A DNA stretch of 64,000 nucleotides, taken from NCBI RefSeq assembly GCF_024206475.1, contig NZ_JAMBPR010000038.1, forward strand, positions 22,151 through 86,150, in the 5' to 3' direction. Origin of the DNA: Paraburkholderia sp. CNPSo 3274. Lineage in GTDB: Bacteria; Pseudomonadota; Gammaproteobacteria; Burkholderiales; Burkholderiaceae. How positions within the stretch are numbered: position 1 is the first letter of the stretch; every line of letters starts with the position of its first letter. A program made the position numbers and the translations under genes. Shown one piece after another: positions 28,771 to 37,477 of this stretch. Below the pieces are notes generated by a model. That model was given only the letters and a program-made list of their open reading frames with translations. It was not told the origin of the DNA and ran no database searches.

Positions 28771-30043
28771 GGTGAACCTGCAAATCGGCATGGTCGTCGT
28801 GTTCGCTGTCCAGCTCGCCCACGCGCCAGACGTACGCGAAGATCGCGAGAATGACCGAGGTCTCGCCTGGCGTGAGGGTAGGCGGGTAGAGGAATGAAAT
28901 GAGCAGGACGTAGACGAGATAGTCGAACAGCGCGCCGAGAAAATCGTCATCGACCTTCTTGCGCAGGCGCCGGTAGAACACGATGCCGCGCAGCTGGAAG
29001 AACAGAATGATGAGCGCGCCGATCAGGCCGTACTCGAACACGATGCCGAGCCACGTAATGTCGGCGAGGAAGAAAAAGTGGTGAAAGTAGCCGATCAGGT
29101 TGTCCTTGCTGGTCGAGCTGATCGTGCCCACACCGAAGAGCCAGCGCATCGGTTCGCTGCCGAGGAACTTCGTGGCGAGCAGGATGGTGATGCGGCGCGT
29201 GTCGAAGCCCGTGCTCGCGTCGGTGCTGAACGTCGTGGCGAGGTAGCCCGCCGAAAACATGGCGACGAGCGCGACGGGCGCGGCGAGCAGCAACAGAACG
29301 CGCGTGCGCATGCGCGACCAGGCGAAGGTGTTGATCACGAGCACGCCCATGATGCCGATGACCATGGCGCGCGTCTTGACGATCAGAAGCGTGACCGCGA
29401 ACGCGACGACCACGCCGCACAGATAGCCCGCATGCTTCTCGAAAAAGGCGCGCCGGTAGCAGAAGAACAGCAGGATGAGCGGGAAATACATCGACATGCG
29501 GATGCGATGGCCGCGGTTGTCGCTGCTGAAAAAGGGCGACTGCCCGATCACATACGACTCCTGGTACCAGTCGGAGGGCACCACGGCCCAGAGCACGATC
29601 AGCACCGCGAGAATGACGACGCCCAGCACCACGAAGCCGCGCTCCAGCTCGCCGAGCGTGGGCTTGAGCGTGAGGAGAAGCGCGAGAAACGAGAAGAAGT
29701 ACAGGATGGGCAGCAGCTTCACCTGCGCCGTGATGCTCGTAAAAAAGCCTTCGTGGAAATAGAACATGGCGGCGAAGCTCGGCACCAGCAAGAGCCACGC
29801 AAAGCTGATGAGGATTTGCCGCGTCATGGGAAAGCGCGGTTCGCCGCCCAGACGCAGCACGGCGGGCAGCGAAATGACCGGCAGCGCTTTCGAGAGCGCC
29901 CAGAGCGGCACGAGCGTGCTCAGGTAGTGGAAAGTCTGGCCAAAGAGCGGCAAGAGCGCGAGCAGCCACCACGTGACCCGCCACCTGGCGGGCTCGCTCG
30001 AAAAGACCGGGGCAAGCCCGGTGGTCGTGGTGGCGGTTTGCAT
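28757..30043 (-). CDS. O-antigen ligase/polymerase-like membrane protein (Wzy candidate)
   Basis: Integral membrane protein of 428 residues with about eleven or twelve TM helices. The start at 30043 (MQTATTTTGLAPV) drops an arginine- and serine-rich extension. A large periplasmic loop contains PSDWYQESYVIGQSPFFSSD and RGHRIRMSMYFPLILLFFCY. A second loop near 300 has SEPMRWLFGVGTISSTSK and FHHFFFLADITWLGIVFEYG, matching the O-antigen-polymerase pattern. Position between the export lipoprotein gene and the flippase gene supports a polymerase role. Wzy proteins have few conserved residues, so ligase and polymerase cannot be told apart. Confidence 0.8.
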   Translation of the reverse strand: MQTATTTTGLAPVFSSEPARWRVTWWLLALLPLFGQTFHYLSTLVPLWALSKALPVISLPAVLRLGGEPRFPMTRQILISFAWLLLVPSFAAMFYFHEGFFTSITAQVKLLPILYFFSFLALLLTLKPTLGELERGFVVLGVVILAVLIVLWAVVPSDWYQESYVIGQSPFFSSDNRGHRIRMSMYFPLILLFFCYRRAFFEKHAGYLCGVVVAFAVTLLIVKTRAMVIGIMGVLVINTFAWSRMRTRVLLLLAAPVALVAMFSAGYLATTFSTDASTGFDTRRITILLATKFLGSEPMRWLFGVGTISSTSKDNLIGYFHHFFFLADITWLGIVFEYGLIGALIILFFQLRGIVFYRRLRKKVDDDFLGALFDYLVYVLLISFLYPPTLTPGETSVILAIFAYVWRVGELDSEHDDHADLQVHHASR

Positions 30044-30128
30044 CGCGTGTGCTTCGCGTTTAATTCGCGGTTGATTCGTTTGCCCCGACCTGGAAAGCCA
30101 TCGGGCGGCACGGGCTCGCTGAGCAGGC

Positions 30129-30848
30129 TTAGTAAGTCGTGGGGTTGTTCGAGATCGTGTAGTCGAAGCCCCGCTGGAACGGAATGACCTTGTCGATGTA
30201 CTGATCGACCCATTGGTCGACTTCGGCGATCGAGGACTTCGGCACGAAGATCGTGTCGGTGGCCTGCAGAATGACGTCCTGCGTCGGGTCGCCGCGATGC
30301 GTGAGCGCGTCGATGTCGATCGTGCGGAGCATCGGGCGGCCATCGGGGCTGCGGCGAATCAGCACGACTTCATTGGTGCGCGCCGTGTCGAGCAAGCCCT
30401 GCGCGGCGGCGATCGCCTGCAGCACGCTCATGCCCGTGTGCAGCGCGATTTCGCCGGGGCGCGCGACCTGGCCGGCCACATAAATCCTGGCGGCCGACTG
30501 CACGACGGAGACCGAAGCGTGCGCGTTCTTCGCCATGCCGTTGATGGTGAGCGCCTTGTTGATGGCGTCCCCGAGCTGGGCGACCGTGAGGCCCGCCGCC
30601 GGGATCGTGCCCGCGAACGGCATGGTCAGGCCGCCGTCCGGCGCGACCGAACCGCGAAAGTTCAGCTCGGCATTGAAGGGCATGACGACCGAAAGGTCGT
30701 CGCCGGGTTCGATGCGATAAACGCCGGGCGTGGCTTGCGACCACGCGGCGAAATGCGAGCGCTGCTGGAATTGCGGCTCCACCCAGGTCTGGGTGCAGGC
30801 GGTAAGCGTCATCAGCCCGAGAACGCAGGCTGGTCGGAGTATGTTCAT
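30129..30848 (-). CDS. Polysaccharide export lipoprotein (Wza-like, OPX family)
   Basis: Outer-membrane export protein of 239 residues. The start at 30848 (MNILRPACVLGL) gives a lipoprotein signal with LTAC. The Poly_export domain has YRIEPGDDLSVVMPFNAELN and VAPDGGLTMPFAGTIPAAGL. One or two SLBB segments follow (ARIYVAGQVARPGEIALHTG, MSVLQAIAAAQGL) and then DVILQATDTIFVPKSSIAEV. The C-terminus (IDKVIPFQ) is short, as in OPX proteins. First gene of the minus-strand operon and divergent from the Wzc-like gene, the usual partner. Confidence 0.9.
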   Translation of the reverse strand: MNILRPACVLGLMTLTACTQTWVEPQFQQRSHFAAWSQATPGVYRIEPGDDLSVVMPFNAELNFRGSVAPDGGLTMPFAGTIPAAGLTVAQLGDAINKALTINGMAKNAHASVSVVQSAARIYVAGQVARPGEIALHTGMSVLQAIAAAQGLLDTARTNEVVLIRRSPDGRPMLRTIDIDALTHRGDPTQDVILQATDTIFVPKSSIAEVDQWVDQYIDKVIPFQRGFDYTISNNPTTY

Positions 30849-30897
30849 CGGGCGCGTGGGTGAAGCGGTGGCTTGCGGTTCCTGATCTCTTGTCAAG

Positions 30898-30918
30898 TAA
30901 CGGCAGGAATTGCCGTTA
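30898..30918. promoter_or_regulatory. Perfect inverted repeat in the export/Wzc divergent promoter
   Basis: TAACGGCA (30898-30905), five-base spacer, TGCCGTTA (30911-30918). The arms are perfectly complementary and lie 50 bases before the export lipoprotein start and 120 bases before the Wzc-like start. The symmetry suits a dimeric transcription factor controlling both arms of the locus. No regulator gene for it is identified in the locus. Confidence 0.55.
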
Positions 30919-31038
30919 ATGAAGGGTGGAGCTCGCACGTTTTTTCCACGGATGGCAGTTTAACGTGACATCCTGGATGTTTTCTTACGTATTATATGCG
31001 CCGTCGAATCTTCTCTGTTGGCCCGGAACCGCACCTGC

Positions 31039-33192
31039 ATGGTTATTACTACTAGAACAAGGCCTGAACGGAAGGCGGCTGTTGTCGAACTGACGGTCCG
31101 GGATTATCTCAACACCTTTTTTTATTATCGCAAGGCTGCAACAGCGGTATTTCTTGCCGTTGTGGCTATCGGCGTGGCGGTCGCGCTTCTGGTGCCCATG
31201 CCTTACCGGGCGCAGTCCACGCTGCTCGTACTCCTTGCAGGATATTACGACCAGTCGAACAACCCGAATGGCGCCGCCGCGGTGCAGCCCGCTATTGGCC
31301 AGCTCGACGGCGTCGAAGCGCAAATCCTCAGCAGCCCGGAACTTCATCGCGACGTGGTGATTGCGAAACTGGGGCCGAACGCAAGCGAACACGAGATCGA
31401 CAGCCATTTGCAGGATTTCGAGCATCGGCTGCATATCGAGCAGAACGATCTCGCGAGCACCATCAACCTCACGTATTACGACGCCGATCCCAAGGAAGCG
31501 GCCGACGCGCTTTCGCGTCTGCTCGACACGTACTTCCGCCGACGCGCGACGATTTTCACGTCGGGCCGCGTCGACTTCCTGACCGGTCAGCGCGACGAAG
31601 TCGCAAGGCAATTGAAACAAGCCGATGCCGACTTGCTCGCGTTCCAGAAAACGCACGGCATCGTCAATCTCGACGATCAGACCTCGCGCGCCGTGCTGCT
31701 CGAAAGCCAGCTCGTTCAGCAAAAGCTCGAGAACGACACGTCGCTCGCGCAGCATCACGGCGAACTGAAGTCGGAGCAGGTGTCTTCGAAGGGGGTGAAG
31801 GCCACGATACCGATCTTCACCGACGACTCCGAAGCCGCTCACGCGCTCGACACGATGCAGCTTTCGCTGATGCAGCTCGAAGCGCGCCGCGCCGATTTCG
31901 CCTCGCGCTATATGGATAGCTCGCCGTTCGTGCAGCAGCTCGATCAGCAGATTGCCGATATGCACGCGAGCATCGCGCGGCGCAAGGCGCAAATGGCCAC
32001 GGCCACGCGCTACGGCCACAACGATTACTACGACGTGGTGCAAGGGCGGCTTGCCGCGCTCAATGCGAGCATCGCGGGCGAAACCGCGCGCCAGCAGGCG
32101 CTCGAAGAGCAGATCAAGGAGACGCGCGCGAAGCTCCGGGGCTTGAGCGACGTTTCCAGCCAGATGCGCCAGCTGCAGGCAACGCGCGACATGCTGGCCG
32201 ACAGCTTCAAGGACCGTTCGCGCCAGGTCGAGCTTGCGAAGATCCAGCAGGGGCAGGTGAGCCAGGTGAACAGCACGAACGTGCGCGTGATCCAGGCGCC
32301 GTTCCCGCCTTCGCAGCGCAGCGTTTCGGCCAGCCTCATCATTTCGGCGGGCGTGGCGGCGGGTCTGCTGATTTCGGCGCTCGTCGTGCTCGTCATGGCG
32401 AGCCTGCGCGAGACCTTCCTGAGTCCGGAGCAGGCGGAGCGCTCGCTGCTGCTGCCGGTGCTGAACGCGCCGGTGATGCTCGGCGGCGGTGTACGGCGGC
32501 CTGGCGCCGCGGGGGCGTCAGCCGACACAGTCAAAGCGGCCAGCCGGCCCGCGCATATGGCGTATGGCCGCATGATCGCGGCCATCAACGCGAGCACGGA
32601 CTCGCCCGCCAAGGTGGTCATGGCGCTCTCGTTCGGCAAGAACGACGGGCTGCTTTCGGTGATTCGCGGCCTCGCCGTCGAACTGGAGCACCGTACGACC
32701 AAGCCGGTCCTCATTCTCGACATGGCATCCGGCGCCGACGCGCCGCTCTATGGCCCGCCGAACGCGCAGGGCTTGCTGACCTGGTCGGGGCACGGCGGGC
32801 AAAGCCGTGCGGCGAGTGCGGCGCCCACGGATATCGCGGCGTCGAGCGGCCTCGTGTTCGAGAGCGTCGAGCGGCACAACATCGTCGTCGCGCGGCCGGA
32901 AAGCGGCACGTTCCCGACCTCGTGGCAGCAGACCACGATCCTTTTCGACGCGCTGCGCGAGGCGCACGACTACATCGTCGTGCATGCGCCGCCCGCTAGC
33001 CAGTCCTTCGCCGGCATTGAAAACGCGGCGCTTGCGGATGCAACGGTCATGGCGGTGCGCGCAGAGGTTTCGCGCAAGCCCGTGGTCCTGGGCCTGAAAA
33101 CGCAGCTGCTCGACGCGGGCGGCAGGCTAATCGGCATTGCGCTGACGCATCGGCGCGGCTACATCCCGAACTTCATTTATCGCGTCTTCTAA
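31039..33192 (+). CDS. Wzc/GumC-like chain-length protein without kinase motifs
   Basis: Inner-membrane polysaccharide co-polymerase of about 717 residues. TM1 (AVFLAVVAIGVAVALLVPM) is followed by a Wzz domain, long coiled coils at about 180-430 (LTGQRDEVARQLKQADADLL and onwards) and TM2 (SASLIISAGVAAGLLISALV). The C-terminal domain aligns with BY-kinases in shape but is degenerate. Where a P-loop GEGKST is expected it reads ALSFGKNDGLLS. The Walker B equivalent DYIVVHAPP has His for Asp, and there is no tyrosine cluster at the end. It probably acts structurally only. ATG at 31039 is preferred over TTG at 31018. The DUF6492 gene follows 19 bases later. Confidence 0.88.
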   Translation: MVITTRTRPERKAAVVELTVRDYLNTFFYYRKAATAVFLAVVAIGVAVALLVPMPYRAQSTLLVLLAGYYDQSNNPNGAAAVQPAIGQLDGVEAQILSSPELHRDVVIAKLGPNASEHEIDSHLQDFEHRLHIEQNDLASTINLTYYDADPKEAADALSRLLDTYFRRRATIFTSGRVDFLTGQRDEVARQLKQADADLLAFQKTHGIVNLDDQTSRAVLLESQLVQQKLENDTSLAQHHGELKSEQVSSKGVKATIPIFTDDSEAAHALDTMQLSLMQLEARRADFASRYMDSSPFVQQLDQQIADMHASIARRKAQMATATRYGHNDYYDVVQGRLAALNASIAGETARQQALEEQIKETRAKLRGLSDVSSQMRQLQATRDMLADSFKDRSRQVELAKIQQGQVSQVNSTNVRVIQAPFPPSQRSVSASLIISAGVAAGLLISALVVLVMASLRETFLSPEQAERSLLLPVLNAPVMLGGGVRRPGAAGASADTVKAASRPAHMAYGRMIAAINASTDSPAKVVMALSFGKNDGLLSVIRGLAVELEHRTTKPVLILDMASGADAPLYGPPNAQGLLTWSGHGGQSRAASAAPTDIAASSGLVFESVERHNIVVARPESGTFPTSWQQTTILFDALREAHDYIVVHAPPASQSFAGIENAALADATVMAVRAEVSRKPVVLGLKTQLLDAGGRLIGIALTHRRGYIPNFIYRVF

Positions 33193-33211
33193 CATTCGGG
33201 ACCTGACTGCC

Positions 33212-34183
33212 ATGCACCAGATCAGCGCCATCCTGCCGGTCAAAACGCGGGGACGGCATTATGCCGACAACATCGGCCGTTGCGACATCCTCTTCTCGTC
33301 GCTGCGCCACTTCACGACGCCCAAAACGTTTCACCGCTTCGTGATCGTCGTGCCGCACGACGAACTCGAAGCGGTCAAAGGCTACGCGAAAGCGTGGTCC
33401 GATTTCCCTATCGAAGTGGTCGACGAATCGCTGTACATGGGCATTTTTGCGGAGTTCTCGCAGCGTCACCAGATCCGCAACTGGCACCGGCAGCAGATCA
33501 TCAAGCTGAATGCGCCCGAATGGATCGAAACCGAGTATTTCCTCGTGCTCGACCCCGACTGCTTCGCCACGCATCGCTTCAGCGCGGATACGCTGATTCT
33601 CGACGGCCGTGCGCTCACGCATGTTCAGCCGCGCACGGTGGAGCCGTATTACTGGGAGGCTTCGGCGAAGCTGCTGGATATCGATCCGCAACTCAAGCGC
33701 GACGGCATCTGGTGGACGCCGGCCATTTTGTCGCGCACGCTGTGCGTGAGCCTGCAACAGCGCCTGGCGGCGCTGCACGGCACCGACTGGCGGCGCGTGC
33801 TGCTCGCCAACTACGCGCTCGACTGGACCGAATACACGCTTTACTGGCTCAACGCGGAAAGCGAAGGGCTGCTGGAGCGGTACCACACGGGCCCGAAACC
33901 TGGCCAGCGCGCGCTGCACGCCGACGAAAGCGTATGGTTCGCCGACAAGATGGAAGGCTGGAGCGAGGGCCGCCATCTCGCGCCGGAAAGCGACGGCATG
34001 TTCGCCGTGGTCCAGAGCAACACGCACATTTCGCCGCAGCGCGTGGTGGAAAAGCTTTCGCCGTATTTCCCGATCGCGCTGCAGCCTTACGAGCGCCATA
34101 TCGACCCCTCGCTCAAGGGCGCCGAGCTTTATTCGGCCGTGGCGCGCCGCGGGCTCAAGCTGTTGAACAAGCTGCGCGGTTAG
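33212..34183 (+). CDS. DUF6492 family putative glycosyltransferase
   Basis: Cytoplasmic protein of 323 residues. It begins MHQISAILPVKTRGRHYADN, a GT-A-like first strand, and carries YFLVLDPDCFATHRF, whose D-P-D fits a DxD metal/nucleotide site. Further conserved-looking parts are RNWHRQQIIKLNAPEW, GIWWTPAILSRTL and DWTEYTLYWLNAESEGLLER. This matches my recollection of DUF6492 proteins found in capsule and exopolysaccharide loci. It is the only candidate for adding sugars besides the initiating and WecB-type transferases, so it may extend or decorate the repeat unit. Confidence 0.75.
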   Translation: MHQISAILPVKTRGRHYADNIGRCDILFSSLRHFTTPKTFHRFVIVVPHDELEAVKGYAKAWSDFPIEVVDESLYMGIFAEFSQRHQIRNWHRQQIIKLNAPEWIETEYFLVLDPDCFATHRFSADTLILDGRALTHVQPRTVEPYYWEASAKLLDIDPQLKRDGIWWTPAILSRTLCVSLQQRLAALHGTDWRRVLLANYALDWTEYTLYWLNAESEGLLERYHTGPKPGQRALHADESVWFADKMEGWSEGRHLAPESDGMFAVVQSNTHISPQRVVEKLSPYFPIALQPYERHIDPSLKGAELYSAVARRGLKLLNKLRG

Positions 34184-34232
34184 TCGGGCCGTTGCGCCTG
34201 CAACGAGTCTAAAACGACGCCGGGCGCTTCGT

Positions 34233-34727
34233 TCATTGCCCGGGCTGCAACTGGCCCCAGCTCACGAGGATGGCCTGAATGCTGCGCGCGTAGGCATCGC
34301 GTTCGTGCGGCGACTCCGAGTGGTACGCGCCAATGGCGCGCCACGTGTTGCCGTATCGCACCATCTTTTGCTTGAGCAGCCAGGCGGCCACGAAGATATT
34401 CACGCACGGGTCCGTGAGGGCGCCGTGCGGAATGCCCTCGCGCGAAAGCTCAGAGAAGTGGATCGAGTTGATCTGCGCTTGCCCGACGTCGATCGAGCCG
34501 TTCGCATTGTGATTGACGGCCGCCGCGTCGCCTTTCGATTCACGCCACGCCACTGCGCGCAGCACGAGCGGATTCACGCCCTGGTAGGCGCCGGCCTTTT
34601 CGAAGCATTCGTTGGCGGGCGGCGCGGCGTGCGCGGCCGTTGCGCCGAGCGCCGCGAGGCTCGTGAACGCGACCCATGCGTGGATAACTCGCGATCGCAG
34701 GCGTAGGGCGTTGGTCTTCTGCTGCAT
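34233..34727 (-). CDS. Specialised lytic transglycosylase (IpgF/IagB/VirB1-like)
   Basis: Periplasmic muramidase-like protein of 164 residues. The start at 34727 (MQQKTNALRLRSR) gives a signal peptide ending in AHAAPP. The SLT domain has NECFEKAGAYQGVNPLVLRA, catalytic Glu in AWRESKGD, and DVGQAQINS, LTDPCVNIFVAAWLL and WRAIGAYHS. The small size and single domain fit the type that opens peptidoglycan for secretion systems or pili. No such system is beside it. It is the last gene of a three-gene minus-strand operon with an exported protein and a lipoprotein. Confidence 0.88.
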   Translation of the reverse strand: MQQKTNALRLRSRVIHAWVAFTSLAALGATAAHAAPPANECFEKAGAYQGVNPLVLRAVAWRESKGDAAAVNHNANGSIDVGQAQINSIHFSELSREGIPHGALTDPCVNIFVAAWLLKQKMVRYGNTWRAIGAYHSESPHERDAYARSIQAILVSWGQLQPGQ

Positions 34728-34750
34728 GGGTCGAGGCTCCGGGTTGGTCG

Positions 34751-35098
34751 TCACTGCGCGAGAGCGGAATCGAGTTGCTGCTCGATGTCCTTGAGATAGG
34801 CGCGCGAAGTGTCGGAGACAACGAGGCGCGGCGTGGGCATGGCGCAGTGGCAATCGCGCTGACGCAGCTTCTTCTTGTGCGAGGACGAATGCGGCGCGGG
34901 AAGCTCATCGTCGTCGCCGGTGGCGGGCGGCAGCATGGCGAGCGTGGGCAGCGGCGGATAAACCTTGTCGGCGGCGGGCGTGGCGGCAGTGGCAACGACG
35001 GCGGCAACCCCGGTGGCGGGCGCGCTGGCGGCGGGTTGGCCCGCCCAGGCGGCGCTACAAGAGCCGAGTGCGGCCACGGCGAAAACGATCGGACGCAT
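34751..35098 (-). CDS. Hypothetical exported protein
   Basis: 115 residues with a signal peptide (MRPIVFAVAALGSCSAAWAG), an Ala/Pro-rich linker and a basic KKKLRQRDCHC segment. The C-terminus is conserved-looking (TPRLVVSDTSRAYLKDIEQQ, LDSALAQ). The start at 35098 has GGGGAG upstream, lying inside the end of the preceding gene. No family recognised. Four bases after the lipoprotein gene and 23 before the transglycosylase gene, so it is co-transcribed with both. Confidence 0.7.
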   Translation of the reverse strand: MRPIVFAVAALGSCSAAWAGQPAASAPATGVAAVVATAATPAADKVYPPLPTLAMLPPATGDDDELPAPHSSSHKKKLRQRDCHCAMPTPRLVVSDTSRAYLKDIEQQLDSALAQ

Positions 35099-35102
35099 CG
35101 TA

Positions 35103-35477
35103 TCAGCTCCCCGCATGCAACGGCTCGATCGAGACGCTGTACGTCTGGTTCGCGCCAGCCGTCAGGTTTTCGAGCGTGGGCTTGGGCCCTTGCGCGGGCA
35201 CGCCGCGCCAGATCGCCTGATTGATGTATTTGAGGTCCTGGCCGAGCGCCGTCACGCGGATCACGGTGGGCTGCTTCTGCGCGGCGGCGAGCGCACCCGC
35301 CTTGGCGAGCACCGCACTCAGTTGCGGGTCGTGAGCGCCTAGCGCATCGGCGGGAATGTCGAATTTCATGATGACGTTCGACACGGTGGGTTTCCCGGTT
35401 TGTGCCGTGGTGGGCGGCTGCAGTTGCGCGCAGCCTGTCATAACCATTACGGCAAGTAAAAGCAAAAGGCGCGTCAC
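35103..35477 (-). CDS. Hypothetical lipoprotein
   Basis: 124 residues. A GTG start at 35477 has GGAG eight bases upstream and yields the signal VTRLLLLLAVMVMTGCAQLQ with a clean lipobox (MTGC). The mature part contains NVIMKFDIPADALGAHDPQL, VLAKAGALAAAQKQPTVIRV and IWRGVPAQGPKPTLENL. I do not recognise the family. First gene of the operon that ends with the lytic transglycosylase, which suggests a cell-envelope complex. Confidence 0.7.
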   Translation of the reverse strand: MTRLLLLLAVMVMTGCAQLQPPTTAQTGKPTVSNVIMKFDIPADALGAHDPQLSAVLAKAGALAAAQKQPTVIRVTALGQDLKYINQAIWRGVPAQGPKPTLENLTAGANQTYSVSIEPLHAGS

Positions 35478-35706
35478 GTCCGGGTCTCCAAAAATTCGTG
35501 GCGATGTACGCGTTTTCGGCCCCGTGCGCGCCGACTTGATACCCGGACGGCAAACGTTTGCTAAAAAGAAAGACTTCGCTCGCGCAGTGGCGCTTCCCGG
35601 AAGGTCGCTCGTGCGCGATGCTGAGTTCGGGCAGAGAACTGCCTCCCCGATCTGGCGGGGAAATGCGCCGCGCATGCGGCGAAAAGGTATGAAGAATGGA
35701 ACATCG

Positions 35707-35732
35707 GCGCGGCACCGGCCCAGGTGCCGCGC
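35707..35732 (-). terminator. Terminator of the FAD-oxidase/GYD operon
   Basis: Perfect 10-base stem GCGCGGCACC (35707-35716) and GGTGCCGCGC (35723-35732), six-base loop, 10 bases after the GYD gene stop on the minus strand. The downstream run is only moderately T-rich (GATGTTCCATTCTTC). Confidence 0.6.
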
Positions 35733-35742
35733 GCCGGCTCTC

Positions 35743-36036
35743 TTAGTTGAGCTTGCCGAGAACCGCAGTGAACTCATCCTTGCTCAAGGCGCGCAGCGTT
35801 TGCGTGCGGATATTGCCGAGCGACCCGAGTGCGAGGCCGAACGCCATGAAGCTTTGCTCGTCGGGCGCTTCGATGACCGTGACGATGTCGTATTTACCGA
35901 GCGTCCAGTAGATCTGCTTCATTTCACAGCCGAAAGTTTTGGCGAGTTCCGCTGCCTGACCAGCCCGTTGCGCGCTGTTTTTGACAGCACGGATACCCTG
36001 GTCGGTGAACTGCGCAAGCACCACATAAGTCGACAT
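35743..36036 (-). CDS. GYD domain protein
   Basis: 97 residues, small soluble alpha/beta protein. It starts STYVVLAQFTDQGIRAVKNS and contains the family motif WTLGKYDIVTVIEAPDEQSF, then MAFGLALGSLGNIRTQTLRA. GYD proteins have a ferredoxin-like fold of unknown function and often accompany oxidoreductases. It follows the FAD-oxidase gene by 34 bases and a terminator comes after it, so the two form an operon. Confidence 0.9.
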   Translation of the reverse strand: MSTYVVLAQFTDQGIRAVKNSAQRAGQAAELAKTFGCEMKQIYWTLGKYDIVTVIEAPDEQSFMAFGLALGSLGNIRTQTLRALSKDEFTAVLGKLN

Positions 36037-36070
36037 GACGATTCCCCTTACGATGACATCGAAACGCTGA

Positions 36071-37477
36071 TTACTGGCTCCCCTCGGCCGACCCTTCGGG
36101 CCGGATGTTCTGGTTGTGGCGGAAAAGATTGTGCGGGTCGTAACGCGTCTTGACGGCGACGAGACGGCTCATGTTCGGACCATAGGCCGCCTCGACGCGT
36201 GTGAGTTCGTCGTCAGTGAGGAAGTTCACGTAGACGCTGCCGAGCGCATAAGGAGCGGAAGCTTCGAAGAAGTCGCGTGCCCAGGCGACGCAGCGGGCGT
36301 CATCGGCGGGATCGGACCAGCGGCCGTGCACGTTCATGACGTAGAGCGCGTCGCGATTCGGGTAGGCCATTGCATCGGGCGCGACGCGCAGCGTCGCGCC
36401 GCCGATTTGCCCGAAGAATATTTCGCACTCGGGTGAGGGCAGTTTGGCGATGGCGTCGGTCAGCGTGTCGATGAGACCGTCGGGCAACGTGGCCAGATTG
36501 TGCGATTTCCAGTAGTTGCGCGCGCCCGGCGTGAGGAGTGGATCGAATGCCTGTTGCCACGCGGCGTAGGGCATCGGCCCGAGATGTTCGCCATAGGGCT
36601 TGCCGAAGCGTCGCACCGCGTCCACTGCGTTTGGCCCATTTTCCGGCGGACCCGAATAGCAGATCGCGAACACAATGACTGGCTTGCCGTGCACCTCCGG
36701 CGGCAGGAAAGGCAGCGGCGGTGCGAGACGTGACACGCTCCACACGGTCAGGTCTTCGGGCATGGTTTCGACCGCCTCGCGGTATTGCGTCAGCGCTTCT
36801 TTCGCGGCGTCGAACGGTAGCACGACCAGTCCGCCGTAGATCTCGGGGCCGACGGGGTGAAGCGCGAACTCGAACATCGTAACTACGCCGAAGTTGCCGC
36901 CGCCGCCGCGAAGCGCCCAGAAGAGGTCGGCGTTTTCATCAGCGCTCGCGCGCAGCAGATTGCCGTCGGCGGTCACGACGTCGGCGGCGACGAGGTTGTC
37001 GACTGACATGCCGAAGCGCCGGCTCAGCCAGCCGAAGCCGCCTCCGAGCGTGAGACCCGCCACGCCCGTCGTCGAATTGATGCCAAGCGGCGTGGCGAGG
37101 CCGAACGCCTGTGCTTCGTGGTCGAAGTCGTGCAACGTGGCGCCTGGCTCCACATACGCACGGCGCGTGGCGGGCTCGACTCTGACCGACTTCATCAGCG
37201 AGAGATCGATCACGATGCCGCCGTCGCATAGTGCGCTGCCCGCGATATTGTGGCCGCCGCCGCGCACGGCGAGCGGCAGCCCGGATTCACGCGCGAGCGC
37301 CACCGCCTGGCGCACGTCGGCGCAACCCCGGCAGCGCACGATGAGCCCGGGACGGCGCTCGATCATCGCGTTCCAGATTTGCCGGGCTTCTTCGTAGGCC
37401 GCGTCGCCGGGTTGCAGGGCTTCGCCGCGCAGCGCGCTTTTCAGTGTGGCGATGGATTCGCTCGACAGGTTTGACAT
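36071..37477 (-). CDS. FAD-binding oxidoreductase, PCMH/BBE type
   Basis: Cytoplasmic flavoprotein of 468 residues without signal peptide; ATG at 37477 with GAGGTG upstream. The FAD domain has LPLAVRGGGHNIAGSALCDG with H76 as the likely covalent FAD ligand. The second position seen in bicovalent enzymes is GINSTTGVAGLTLGGGFGW and lacks Cys, so attachment is probably single. FWALRGGGGNFGVVTMFEF and the BBE tail DPHNLFRHNQNI complete the picture. Substrate unknown. Operon partner is a GYD protein. Confidence 0.88.
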   Translation of the reverse strand: MSNLSSESIATLKSALRGEALQPGDAAYEEARQIWNAMIERRPGLIVRCRGCADVRQAVALARESGLPLAVRGGGHNIAGSALCDGGIVIDLSLMKSVRVEPATRRAYVEPGATLHDFDHEAQAFGLATPLGINSTTGVAGLTLGGGFGWLSRRFGMSVDNLVAADVVTADGNLLRASADENADLFWALRGGGGNFGVVTMFEFALHPVGPEIYGGLVVLPFDAAKEALTQYREAVETMPEDLTVWSVSRLAPPLPFLPPEVHGKPVIVFAICYSGPPENGPNAVDAVRRFGKPYGEHLGPMPYAAWQQAFDPLLTPGARNYWKSHNLATLPDGLIDTLTDAIAKLPSPECEIFFGQIGGATLRVAPDAMAYPNRDALYVMNVHGRWSDPADDARCVAWARDFFEASAPYALGSVYVNFLTDDELTRVEAAYGPNMSRLVAVKTRYDPHNLFRHNQNIRPEGSAEGSQ

